A DNA stretch of 64,000 nt from Bacteroidota bacterium. Lineage in GTDB: Bacteria > Bacteroidota > Bacteroidia > Bacteroidales > Bacteroidaceae. The notes beneath the pieces are model-generated. The model was not told where the DNA came from. It saw only the letters and a list, made by a program, of their open reading frames with translations, and searched no databases. The position numbers and the translations under genes are program-made. The DNA lies in assembly GCA_023426145.1 (NCBI GenBank), contig JAFABG010000036.1, positions 1 through 64,000 of the forward strand, in the 5' to 3' direction. Each line of letters starts with the position of its first letter. Position 1 is the stretch's first letter. This document shows, in pieces, positions 43,272-50,354 of the stretch.

Positions 43272-43952
43272 TATGAATGGAACCGCCACATTCCACGCCT
43301 AGCAATAGCCACTTCCCACAATCTGAAAGACTGGACAAAGCACGGTCCCGCTTTTGCCAAAGCGTATGACGGCAAGTTCTTCAATTTAGGATGCAAGTCC
43401 GGCTCTATTCTGACCGAGGTTGTCAATGGGAAACAAGTGATCAAGAAAATCAACGGAAAATACTTCATGTATTGGGGAGAAGAAAACGTCTTTGCCGCTA
43501 CTTCCGAAGATTTGGTCAACTGAACTCCATACGTAAATACGGACGGCTCGCTAAGAAAGTTATTTTCTCCCCGTGACGGACACTTCGACAGCCAGCTGAC
43601 GGAATGTGGGCCTCCGGCTATCTATACTCCGAAGGAATTCATACTTCTATATAATGGCAAAAACAGTGCAAACAGAGGCGACAAACGCTATACCGCCAAT
43701 GTATACGCTGCCGGACAAGCCCTCTTCGACGCCAATGACCCAACCCGTTTCATCACCCGTCTGGACGAACCGTTCTTCCGCCCGATGGATAGTTTCGAAA
43801 AGAGCGGCCAGTATGTAGACGGAACAGTGTTCATCGAAGGAATGGTTTATTACAAGGATAAATGGTATCTGTATTATGGTTGCGCAGACTCCAAAGTAGG
43901 TACGGCCATTTACAATCCGAAGAAACCTGCCGCCGCAGATCCACTGCCGTAA
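43272..43952 (+). pseudogene. GH130 glycoside hydrolase/phosphorylase remnant
   Basis: The frame encodes the C-terminal two-thirds of a family 130 mannoside phosphorylase/hydrolase-like enzyme: Arg-Leu-Ala-Ile-Ala-Thr-Ser, Lys-Asp-Trp-Thr-Lys-His-Gly-Pro-Ala-Phe, then Phe-Ser-Pro-Arg-Asp-Gly, Gln-Leu-Thr-Glu-Cys-Gly-Pro-Pro-Ala, Leu-Leu-Tyr-Asn-Gly-Lys-Asn and Tyr-Leu-Tyr-Tyr-Gly-Cys-Ala-Asp-Ser. TGA at 43521-43523 sits exactly where the family has Trp (Asn-Trp-Thr-Pro), a TGG>TGA nonsense change; the frame resumes unbroken to TAA 43950-43952. The 5-prime end is missing (TAA at 43269-43271, no start). Its base composition is richer in G+C than its surroundings, suggesting acquisition. Confidence 0.85.
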
Positions 43953-43984
43953 ACAAGCGATTTCTTTCTGTCCGACATAAATAA

Positions 43985-44040
43985 AACTGCAAGGATTACA
44001 CAACTCAGAATAAACAGCAGTTGTGCTAATCCTTGCAGTT
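43985..44040 (+). terminator. Long imperfect hairpin after the GH130 remnant
   Basis: Arms of about 20-21 bases (AACTGCAAGGATTA... and its complement, with one bulged base) enclose a loop of about 14 bases. It is followed by CTTGCTTTT, a weak T-tract. It may be the old transcription terminator of the GH130 gene. Confidence 0.55.
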
Positions 44041-44196
44041 CTTGCTTTTCATCAAAACCGAAAAGACAGTAAGCTCTACTGCCAAAAAAGTAAGCATTTG
44101 TGCTAATCATGTGAATTAGTTCTTTTGGAAGGATACTTTTCTCACATTATTACTAATTTTATCACTATAAAAATAACACACAATAAATCAATAGCT

Positions 44197-44913
44197 ATGA
44201 AAATTGTACAAACCTTTTGGCATGGAAACCATTCTTTGTTAAATGACGGTTTTGGATGGATTAATCCACAATATCATTTAATGTCGTGGGTCTTAAGTTG
44301 CCTTTGTTTAAAAGAACATTATCCAAATGTCATTTTATATACCGATTCCCATGGGTATGAAATCTTTGCCGAACAATTAAAACTACCGTATACAGATATC
44401 ATCATCCAATACGACAATCTAACTTGCCCCGAGCCTCATTGGGCATATCCCAAGTTATTAACATATTCACTCCAAAAAGAACCCTTCATACATGTAGACG
44501 GAGATGTGTATTTGCCTAATAAACTAGACAATGCCATAGAGATAAGCGAATTGATTGCTCAGAACAAAGAAATAGGAAGCAGTTATTATAAAAGTATGAT
44601 GAATCACATCCTGCAAAAAGATTTATTAATACCATCCTTCCTAAAAAAAGAATTAGAAGAAGATTCTATTATGTCATATAATGCAGGTATTATCGGAGGA
44701 AATGACCTGGAGTTTATAGCTGAATATTGCCAAAGTGCATTTAATTTTATCGAATCCAACCATTTAAATGATATAAACAGTAAAGATGTTCATATAAATA
44801 ACAATATCCTTTTTGAACAAATACTGTTTTATGCCCTGTCAAACAGTTATAACAAACCTGTGGCAACAGTCCTCGATCACAGCGTTCGTGACATTTGTTG
44901 GTTGGAAATTTGA
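44197..44913 (+). CDS. DUF6734 family putative glycosyltransferase, C-terminally truncated
   Basis: This 238-residue protein starts at ATG 44197 (Met-Lys-Ile-Val-Gln-Thr-Phe-Trp). It resembles DUF6734 proteins, a GT-A-like group often found with glycosyltransferases. A DxD motif is visible in Phe-Ile-His-Val-Asp-Gly-Asp-Val-Tyr-Leu near residue 103, and Ser-Tyr-Asn-Ala-Gly-Ile-Ile-Gly-Gly-Asn near 162 is typical. Family members usually continue for some 60 or more residues beyond the last recognisable motif (Glu-Gln-Ile-Leu-Phe-Tyr); here the frame ends at TGA 44911 and a different sequence follows. It could still fold, but loss of the C-terminus is likely. Confidence 0.65.
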   Translation: MKIVQTFWHGNHSLLNDGFGWINPQYHLMSWVLSCLCLKEHYPNVILYTDSHGYEIFAEQLKLPYTDIIIQYDNLTCPEPHWAYPKLLTYSLQKEPFIHVDGDVYLPNKLDNAIEISELIAQNKEIGSSYYKSMMNHILQKDLLIPSFLKKELEEDSIMSYNAGIIGGNDLEFIAEYCQSAFNFIESNHLNDINSKDVHINNNILFEQILFYALSNSYNKPVATVLDHSVRDICWLEI

Positions 44914-45235
44914 CGCAAACTGTCCCACTCTCTGCGAAGAAACACTTAAGAATTATGGAATAATAAACGCGGGGGGTAGAGATAATATATTCAGATTAAC
45001 TTACGAAGTAAATGGAGTATTAACCAACTGGGGAAATAATCCCAGACAAAATTATTATACTTTTATGGACAATACGACCAGTGATCCTGCTAAAGGATGC
45101 AGTACAGACAATCGTCTCTATTATTTAGAAGGAACAGATTTAGGCGGTGATGCACCTGTCAATAACTGGAGGTACACAGTAACCCAAGTTAGACCGAATG
45201 ACGGACAAAAGTATGATGGAACAACTTCTTACTAA
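44912..45235 (+). pseudogene. 3-prime fragment of an unrecognised protein fused behind DUF6734
   Basis: About 107 codons in the +1 frame relative to DUF6734 read as convincing protein (Asp-Ala-Asn-Cys-Pro-Thr-Leu-Cys near the start; Ala-Lys-Gly-Cys-Ser-Thr-Asp-Asn in the middle; Asp-Gly-Thr-Thr-Ser-Tyr at the end). Cysteine content and the Asn/Thr/Gly-rich style suggest an extracellular protein. No start codon suits it, so it is probably the tail of another gene joined by deletion or recombination near 44890-44915. I do not recognise the family. Confidence 0.4.
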
Positions 45236-45247
45236 ATAAACGCGTGT

Positions 45248-46072
45248 ATGAACAAGACATTAATTCTAGTAATATCCATACTGATCAGTATGGATATTAC
45301 ATTCGCACAAAACAAGGATAGTATTACGATTCGTACCATCCAAGAGAGTGATCTTAAAAGCGAATATCTGATAACTGTCTATAAAAACTTCCAAAGAACC
45401 TTTTTTTTGGATTTACCGGTCGATTTCAAAAAAGCTTCTTCACAAAAGATAGACAGCATACATGAAAGTTACAGATTAAAGAGAATAGCATTACGCTACA
45501 CCGGCTATCCCTACCGAGATAAAAATTCACCTTTCGTCGTCAATTATGATAGAAGAAATAAAAAACGGTATGATCGTGATACACAAATTTCATATCTATT
45601 CAACAAAACGACAGGAGAGTATATGATGGGAACTATGTTCGCATGGTCCGGTGACCATATTGTCGCAAAAATGTGGTTGACCACTTTCGACTTCTCCGGG
45701 AATCTGATAGACTATCTCCCAATATCGAATTGGTATTACTCTAATCCCGAAATGAGAATTATTGAATCACAAATCAATAAAGATTTCACTGTCAACGTAC
45801 AACGGTTAGATTTCCCGGACAACGATTCCATCATAATACCGAATGGAGGTAGAAATGTACAACTCATTGAAAACTTAAAAGGGCAACGTATCGATTCCCA
45901 ATATCAAATCACTACAGAAGGCAAATTTCTAAAACTGGAGGAAATACGATATCAACCCCAAATTTATACATCAGCCATGCTATTTAATGACAGCATTCTT
46001 ATAAGGAAACGAGGAGAAAAAGAACTGAGTCGTAAATCATATACAAAGGACCAAAAACTTAAACAGAAATGA
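45248..46072 (+). CDS. Exported hypothetical protein of the glycosyltransferase cassette
   Basis: This 274-residue protein has a clear signal peptide (Leu-Ile-Leu-Val-Ile-Ser-Ile-Leu-Ile-Ser, cleaved after Thr-Phe-Ala near residue 20) and no lipobox. The mature part is basic, Tyr/Arg/Lys-rich and beta-prone, with no recognised domain. It overlaps the next gene by 4 bases (stop at 46070-46072, ATG at 46069), so it is translated together with a glycosyltransferase. It may be a secreted partner or substrate of the cassette, but nothing in the sequence proves that. Confidence 0.6.
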   Translation: MNKTLILVISILISMDITFAQNKDSITIRTIQESDLKSEYLITVYKNFQRTFFLDLPVDFKKASSQKIDSIHESYRLKRIALRYTGYPYRDKNSPFVVNYDRRNKKRYDRDTQISYLFNKTTGEYMMGTMFAWSGDHIVAKMWLTTFDFSGNLIDYLPISNWYYSNPEMRIIESQINKDFTVNVQRLDFPDNDSIIIPNGGRNVQLIENLKGQRIDSQYQITTEGKFLKLEEIRYQPQIYTSAMLFNDSILIRKRGEKELSRKSYTKDQKLKQK

Positions 46073-46713
46073 AAGAGATACCCCAAATTATCCATCAAAC
46101 ATGGAAAGAGTATCTCACAAACTGGAACTACATCCTATGGACAGATGAAATGAACAGAGAATTTGTTCGCAAACATTTCCCTGATTTTTTGGAAAAATAT
46201 GATGCCTATCCTTGTAACATACAAAGAGCAGACGCCATACGCTATCTTCTTCTGAAAGTTTACGGAGGTTTGTACGTAGACATGGATTTCGAATGCCTCG
46301 AAAATATTGAGTTCTTATTAAAAGGAGCTGATTTTATCGTAGGAAAGGAGCCGGACTGGCATGCTAAACGTTTTGGCTTCGAATATATCATATGCAACGC
46401 TTTCATGGCATCAACACCCGATAATGACTTCATCAATTTTGTATGCCAAAGATTGATCAATCATCCCGGGGGAAAAATTGTCAATAACGGATTCGATATA
46501 CTAAATTCCACAGGACCTTTCTTGCTAACACATGCGTACAATGAATTTCCACATAAAGAAAAGGTATGTATTCTCGAATCAAAAGCAATATACCCTATCG
46601 GACAATGGGAAGTAGAAAGCATAAAAAACAACCAAATTCCTAAAGAAATGCAAGAGCGTATCAATCAGGCTCATGCTATACATTATTTCTTTGGTACTTG
46701 GTTTGGTAAGTAA
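46069..46713 (+). CDS. GT32-type glycosyltransferase (DXD), short
   Basis: This 214-residue protein belongs to the Gly_transf_sug/GT32 family of DXD enzymes: Ile-Ile-His-Gln-Thr-Trp-Lys at the start, Tyr-Ile-Leu-Trp-Thr-Asp, then Arg-Ala-Asp-Ala-Ile-Arg-Tyr and the metal/sugar-nucleotide motif Tyr-Val-Asp-Met-Asp-Phe-Glu near 68-74. Between Gln-Thr-Trp-Lys and Asn-Trp-Asn-Tyr-Ile-Leu relatives have roughly 20 more residues, so an in-frame deletion is possible. The donor sugar is unknown. Confidence 0.8.
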   Translation: MKEIPQIIHQTWKEYLTNWNYILWTDEMNREFVRKHFPDFLEKYDAYPCNIQRADAIRYLLLKVYGGLYVDMDFECLENIEFLLKGADFIVGKEPDWHAKRFGFEYIICNAFMASTPDNDFINFVCQRLINHPGGKIVNNGFDILNSTGPFLLTHAYNEFPHKEKVCILESKAIYPIGQWEVESIKNNQIPKEMQERINQAHAIHYFFGTWFGK

Positions 46714-46734
46714 CCTTTAAAATTAAAACTAATA

Positions 46735-47409
46735 ATGATCCCTAAGAACATACATCTTATCTTTCTCCGTAAAGACGAACCGTTTCCAGAGCTATTCGAG
46801 AGATGCAAACAAAAAATACAAGCTAATCATCCAGACTGGAATATCCGTCTATATAATAAAGATGATGTGCAAAATATTTTAAATCAAGAACTACCTGAAT
46901 ATATCGGGACCTATAATGCATTCTATCACAATGTACAAAAAGCTGATTTCTTAAGATTAGCCTTTGTATACCTTTATGGAGGCTTCTATATGGATTTAGA
47001 CATGTTAAGTTTAAAGCCACTCGATGAGTTGAGAGAATACAGTATGGTCTTAGGAGAAGAGAAAATCGTCTGCCAAGCAGAGCAAGAAGCTTTGAACTTA
47101 AAGTATCGACTCCGAATAGCCAACTATATGTTTGGTGGAATACCTAAACATCCTTTCTTACTCAGGATGATGGATAAAATAGCAGAAAGAGCCACAATAG
47201 TCTTAAAATCGCAACAGGAAATTCTTGACATAACAGGACCCGGTTTATTGACAGATACATATTGGGATAACTATAGAATGTATCCAGACATTACATTATT
47301 AAGAAATACAGATAAAAGGTGTAGGCAAGCCTATCACAACGAAATCTCGTGCCATTTCGGAGAATACGCAGCTCATTTGCATGCCGGAACATGGAGATCC
47401 GGAATTTGA
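46735..47409 (+). CDS. GT32-type glycosyltransferase (DXD)
   Basis: This 224-residue GT32 family protein has Ile-Pro-Lys-Asn-Ile-His-Leu-Ile at the start, His-Pro-Asp-Trp-Asn near 36, Lys-Ala-Asp-Phe-Leu-Arg near 69 and the DXD motif Tyr-Met-Asp-Leu-Asp-Met near 85-90. It ends His-Ala-Gly-Thr-Trp-Arg, where relatives carry His-x-x-x-x-Trp. It is clearly diverged from the preceding gene, not a fresh duplicate. It lies 21 bases after it, so the two probably act in one pathway. Confidence 0.85.
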   Translation: MIPKNIHLIFLRKDEPFPELFERCKQKIQANHPDWNIRLYNKDDVQNILNQELPEYIGTYNAFYHNVQKADFLRLAFVYLYGGFYMDLDMLSLKPLDELREYSMVLGEEKIVCQAEQEALNLKYRLRIANYMFGGIPKHPFLLRMMDKIAERATIVLKSQQEILDITGPGLLTDTYWDNYRMYPDITLLRNTDKRCRQAYHNEISCHFGEYAAHLHAGTWRSGI

Positions 47410-47651
47410 GTTTATATAACCAAGTTATGCAAGAAAAGTTATTTTATCAACAAACACTAAAAGAACAATTGTAAATTTATTTCACACACAATCGCAATAA
47501 ACGTAATAACTAGGAAACAAATGAAGAGCATATCATGGGAGTTATTACCACAACATCTAAAAAACATGACAAGATAAAATAGTCAGAATACATATTTCGG
47601 TGATACCGACCCAGCGACCCCTTGTCCTTTGCTATATTATTCAGACCAATT
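47410..47651. other. Intergenic stretch without recognisable features
   Basis: About 240 AT-rich bases follow the last glycosyltransferase. I find no tRNA, promoter pair or convincing gene. An 18-codon frame at 47521-47577 (Met-Lys-Ser-Ile-Ser-Trp-Glu-Leu-Leu) is too short to support. Confidence 0.5.
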
Positions 47652-47697
47652 ATTAAGCCCCCTATTTTAGTCAATTGACTAAAATAGGGGGCTTAAT
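47652..47697. terminator. Perfect 46-bp palindrome, bidirectional terminator
   Basis: Two perfect 23-base arms meet without a spacer (core AAGCCCCCTATTTTAGTCAA and its complement). It lies between the convergent GT32 gene and the Spy/CpxP-like gene. Confidence 0.85.
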
Positions 47698-47716
47698 GAT
47701 TAATTCTTCTTTTGCC

Positions 47717-48163
47717 TCACCTCTTCCCTCTTCGATCCATCCCTTTTAACATTTCACGGTGGAAACGCATTTCTGCACGCTGAACAAGGTAAATCTTCTT
47801 ACTCGAAAGAATCTTTTTGAATCGTTCAAGATAAGACTTTTCTAGCCGATCAGCCTCTATACGATTATCACAAACTTTTCTTACAATTTCTTCATACTGG
47901 GCCTCAGTTGTCTTATCATCTTTACCTTTACGAATCAAATTCCACGATTCATCATTCAATTTCTTTTGTTTATCCTGAAGTTCGAAATAAATCGGGAAGA
48001 ATTGAGATGACTCTTCTTTGGTCAAGCCCGCTTGCTCAGCAATAAATGCTTGCTGCTTAGCTCGGAATTCTTCTCGAGACAGATGCTGACAACATCCATC
48101 AACCGCCCAAAGGGCAGGTATAAATGCGCACAAAAAAACGACAAAGGCAATTAATTTTCTCAT
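47717..48163 (-). CDS. Spy/CpxP-like periplasmic protein
   Basis: This 148-residue protein (ATG 48163, Met-Arg-Lys-Leu-Ile-Ala) has a signal peptide cleaved after Leu-Trp-Ala near residue 21. A long, charged, helical body follows, with Leu-Thr-Lys-Glu-Glu-Ser-Ser-Gln-Phe-Phe-Pro-Ile-Tyr and repeated Arg/Lys/Glu heptads, the look of Spy/CpxP-type LTXXQ-like proteins that sense or chaperone misfolded envelope proteins. It is the last gene after an ECF sigma factor and an anti-sigma-like gene, so an envelope-stress role is inferred. Sequence identity to Spy itself is not claimed. Confidence 0.6.
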   Translation of the reverse strand: MRKLIAFVVFLCAFIPALWAVDGCCQHLSREEFRAKQQAFIAEQAGLTKEESSQFFPIYFELQDKQKKLNDESWNLIRKGKDDKTTEAQYEEIVRKVCDNRIEADRLEKSYLERFKKILSSKKIYLVQRAEMRFHREMLKGMDRRGKR

Positions 48164-48188
48164 TTTCACATTCAATCAATTTAATAAA

Positions 48189-48578
48189 TCATTCTATAGT
48201 TGCATCACTTAAATAAACATATAGCGAATAATCATCTAACATAGCCCCATTCAAGGTAGCATCAAGCAGCTCGTCAGAAACTTGTTCATTTCCAATGTCT
48301 ACTACGGCTATTTTTTTAGTCGTACCATCAGCAACATCTGAAGTATGGTTAAAAGAAACCGCTCGAATAATCAAAGCAGCACCAATAAACATAGCAGCCA
48401 TGTATAGTAAAGGTTTTATTCTTGTCCAAGTAGTGACATGCTGTTCCTCAAATACCACTTTCTCCTTTTCAGGAAGCTTATCCATCACCTCCGAGGTCAA
48501 TTTTTCAAAGTATCCATCGGACACCTTAAAGGAACTCTCCTTACCGATCTTCTTCAGCAATTTATCTTCTTCTTTCAT
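48189..48578 (-). CDS. Single-pass membrane protein, probable anti-sigma factor
   Basis: This 129-residue protein has a charged cytosolic N-terminal half (about 1-55), one transmembrane segment (about 57-73: Leu-Leu-Tyr-Met-Ala-Ala-Met-Phe-Ile-Gly) and a periplasmic tail. It lacks the zinc anti-sigma motif HxxxCxxC. AGGAG is spaced 8 bases before ATG 48578 but only 2-3 before ATG 48584, so 48578 is chosen. It lies 46 bases downstream of the ECF sigma gene, which is the main reason for the anti-sigma proposal. Confidence 0.55.
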   Translation of the reverse strand: MKEEDKLLKKIGKESSFKVSDGYFEKLTSEVMDKLPEKEKVVFEEQHVTTWTRIKPLLYMAAMFIGAALIIRAVSFNHTSDVADGTTKKIAVVDIGNEQVSDELLDATLNGAMLDDYSLYVYLSDATIE

Positions 48579-48624
48579 ATGCATTTCTCCTCTTTCTTAT
48601 TAGACATTGTCTACTCTAAAAGGT

Positions 48625-49176
48625 TTAATCTATATCTTCCAAAAACTTCTCAATCTTCTTCACCGCATGATGGTAAGAAGCCTTTAATGCCCCTACAGAT
48701 GTCCCAAAGATATCAGACATCTCTTCGTATTTCATTTCTTGATAATATTTTAAATTGAATACCAATCGTTGTTTCTCAGGCAACGAAAGTAACGCCTTTT
48801 GTAACATCAACTGTACGTGATCGCCAGAGAAATAAGGATCGCTTTCTAGTTTCTCAAGAACAGCAGCCTCAGGATCATCTATTGCCACCATCATTGTAGA
48901 CCGCTGTTTATTCAAGAAAGTCAGACACTCGTTCAACGCAATGCGATAGAGCCACGTAGACAATTTCGCCTCAGCACGAAAGTAATCTATATTAGTCCAT
49001 GCTTTAATAAATGTGTTTTGAAGAAGATCATTCGCATCCTCATGCGACAATACCATACGGCGGATCTGCCAATATAACTGTTCGCTATATTGCGCTACAA
49101 TCAGTTCAAATGCCTTCCGCTGGGTACTTTCCTCCTGCAAGAGTTTCAGCACATCGCGTTCATTGTAAGCTATCAT
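48625..49176 (-). CDS. ECF-type RNA polymerase sigma factor
   Basis: This 183-residue sigma70-family (ECF) factor has region 2 at about 22-90 (Asp-Ala-Asn-Asp-Leu-Leu-Gln-Asn-Thr-Phe-Ile-Lys-Ala-Trp) and region 4 at about 125-175 (Leu-Leu-Ser-Leu-Pro-Glu-Lys-Gln-Arg-Leu-Val-Phe, then a helix-turn-helix with Ser-Val-Gly-Ala-Leu-Lys-Ala-Ser-Tyr-His). It directs RNA polymerase to a small regulon, probably held by the downstream membrane protein. It starts 22 bases after rnz, so basal transcription may come from the rnz promoter. Confidence 0.95.
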   Translation of the reverse strand: MIAYNERDVLKLLQEESTQRKAFELIVAQYSEQLYWQIRRMVLSHEDANDLLQNTFIKAWTNIDYFRAEAKLSTWLYRIALNECLTFLNKQRSTMMVAIDDPEAAVLEKLESDPYFSGDHVQLMLQKALLSLPEKQRLVFNLKYYQEMKYEEMSDIFGTSVGALKASYHHAVKKIEKFLEDID

Positions 49177-49198
49177 AGTTTCTCGTATCTGTATTTAG

Positions 49199-50149
49199 TT
49201 ATGGTTTGCTGTCATTATTTAGCTCTGTATTATCTTCCAGTTCAATACACAAATTCTCCTTTCCTAAAATCGTTTGAGGAAAAATGGCTTTAGCCTCTTC
49301 CAACAGGAATTGTTCATCTTCATAACGAGCTGAGAAATGTCCTATGACTAATCTTTTCACTCCAGCAGCTAAAGCTATCTGAGCCGCCTGAGCCGAGGTC
49401 GTATGAAACGTTTCTTTTGCTCTCGCTTTTTCAGCATCAGCAAAAGTTGCTTCATGAAATAATAGATCCACATTTTTGATCTGCTCAACAATAACAGGAC
49501 GATATATAGTATCAGAACAATAAGCATATTTACGTCCAGGAGCCGAAGGCCGAGTCAGGCGTGAATTAGGAATAACTTCACCTTCAGAAGTAACAAAATC
49601 TTCGCCATTTTTAATTCTGTTCAATTCAAAGACAGGTACATTGTAGAAATCAATCATATCTCTAATGATATGATTGGGACGCTGCTTCTCTTCAAACAGA
49701 AACCCAGCGCAAGGTATGCGATGCTTTAGAGGGATAGTAGTCACTGTTACAGAGCGGTCATCATAGACTATCTCTGGTTCTTTTGTATTGAATTCATGAA
49801 AAACAACATTGTAAGTCAATGTCTTACAGAAAAAAGTAAGCATAGGAGCCAAAAGCTCTTGCAATCCTTTAGGAGAATGAATATGAAGTTCGGCAGTACG
49901 CCCTAAGAGACCAAATGTTGAAATGAGTCCTAACAACCCAAAGCAATGATCACCATGAAGATGGGAAATAAAGATGTGGTTTAAACGGGAAAACTTTAAA
50001 CGAGAGCGACGCAACTGCACCTGCGCTCCTTCCCCACAATCAATCATAAATAGCTTTTCACGCAAGTTCACAACTTGCGATGTCGGAAAATGGCGAGTAG
50101 TCGGCAAAGCTGAACCGCACCCTAATATATGTAGCTCAAATTTCTCCAT
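49199..50149 (-). CDS. rnz: Ribonuclease Z
   Basis: RNase Z trims tRNA 3-prime trailers. The 316-residue metallo-beta-lactamase-fold protein begins Met-Glu-Lys-Phe-Glu-Leu-His-Ile-Leu-Gly-Cys-Gly-Ser-Ala-Leu-Pro-Thr. It contains the zinc motif Ser-His-Leu-His-Gly-Asp-His near 65-71, a His near 140, Ser-Asp-Thr near 213 and Ile-Gly-His-Phe-Ser-Ala-Arg-Tyr near 272. ATG 50149 lies only 8 bases after the -7 box TACATTTG (50157-50164), so the mRNA would be almost leaderless. The longer frame starting at 50167 crosses that box. Confidence 0.95.
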   Translation of the reverse strand: MEKFELHILGCGSALPTTRHFPTSQVVNLREKLFMIDCGEGAQVQLRRSRLKFSRLNHIFISHLHGDHCFGLLGLISTFGLLGRTAELHIHSPKGLQELLAPMLTFFCKTLTYNVVFHEFNTKEPEIVYDDRSVTVTTIPLKHRIPCAGFLFEEKQRPNHIIRDMIDFYNVPVFELNRIKNGEDFVTSEGEVIPNSRLTRPSAPGRKYAYCSDTIYRPVIVEQIKNVDLLFHEATFADAEKARAKETFHTTSAQAAQIALAAGVKRLVIGHFSARYEDEQFLLEEAKAIFPQTILGKENLCIELEDNTELNNDSKP

Positions 50150-50156
50150 AGTGGCA

Positions 50157-50164
50157 CAAATGTA
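50157..50164 (-). promoter_or_regulatory. -7 promoter box of rnz
   Basis: TACATTTG on the minus strand ends 7 bases before the rnz ATG. Confidence 0.5.
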
Positions 50165-50307
50165 CACAAGTTTTTTGGTATTTGCGCTATTAAGAGAAAT
50201 ACATTCTACGATATAGGATAAAATACAAACTTAATTCTTACTCATATCCAGATTATCATCTCTCAATAAATAAATAAGAATTCGTACAAATAAATCACCA
50301 AACAAAA

Positions 50308-50334
50308 AAAGCGCCTCAATTTTCGAGGCGCTTT
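50308..50334. terminator. Terminator of rpsA
   Basis: Ten-base arms AAAGCGCCTC/GAGGCGCTTT enclose a 7-base loop and are followed on the minus strand by eight T residues. It lies 21 bases after the rpsA stop codon. Confidence 0.9.
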
Positions 50335-50354
50335 CTATTATGTAGAAATAATGA

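Noticed and set aside
43606..43818. Separate 70-codon gene within the GH130 remnant
   Set aside because: It is another frame of the clearly recognisable GH130 sequence.
47521..47577. 18-codon frame after the GT32 genes
   Set aside because: Too short, no promoter and no recognisable protein; kept only as a note in the intergenic entry.
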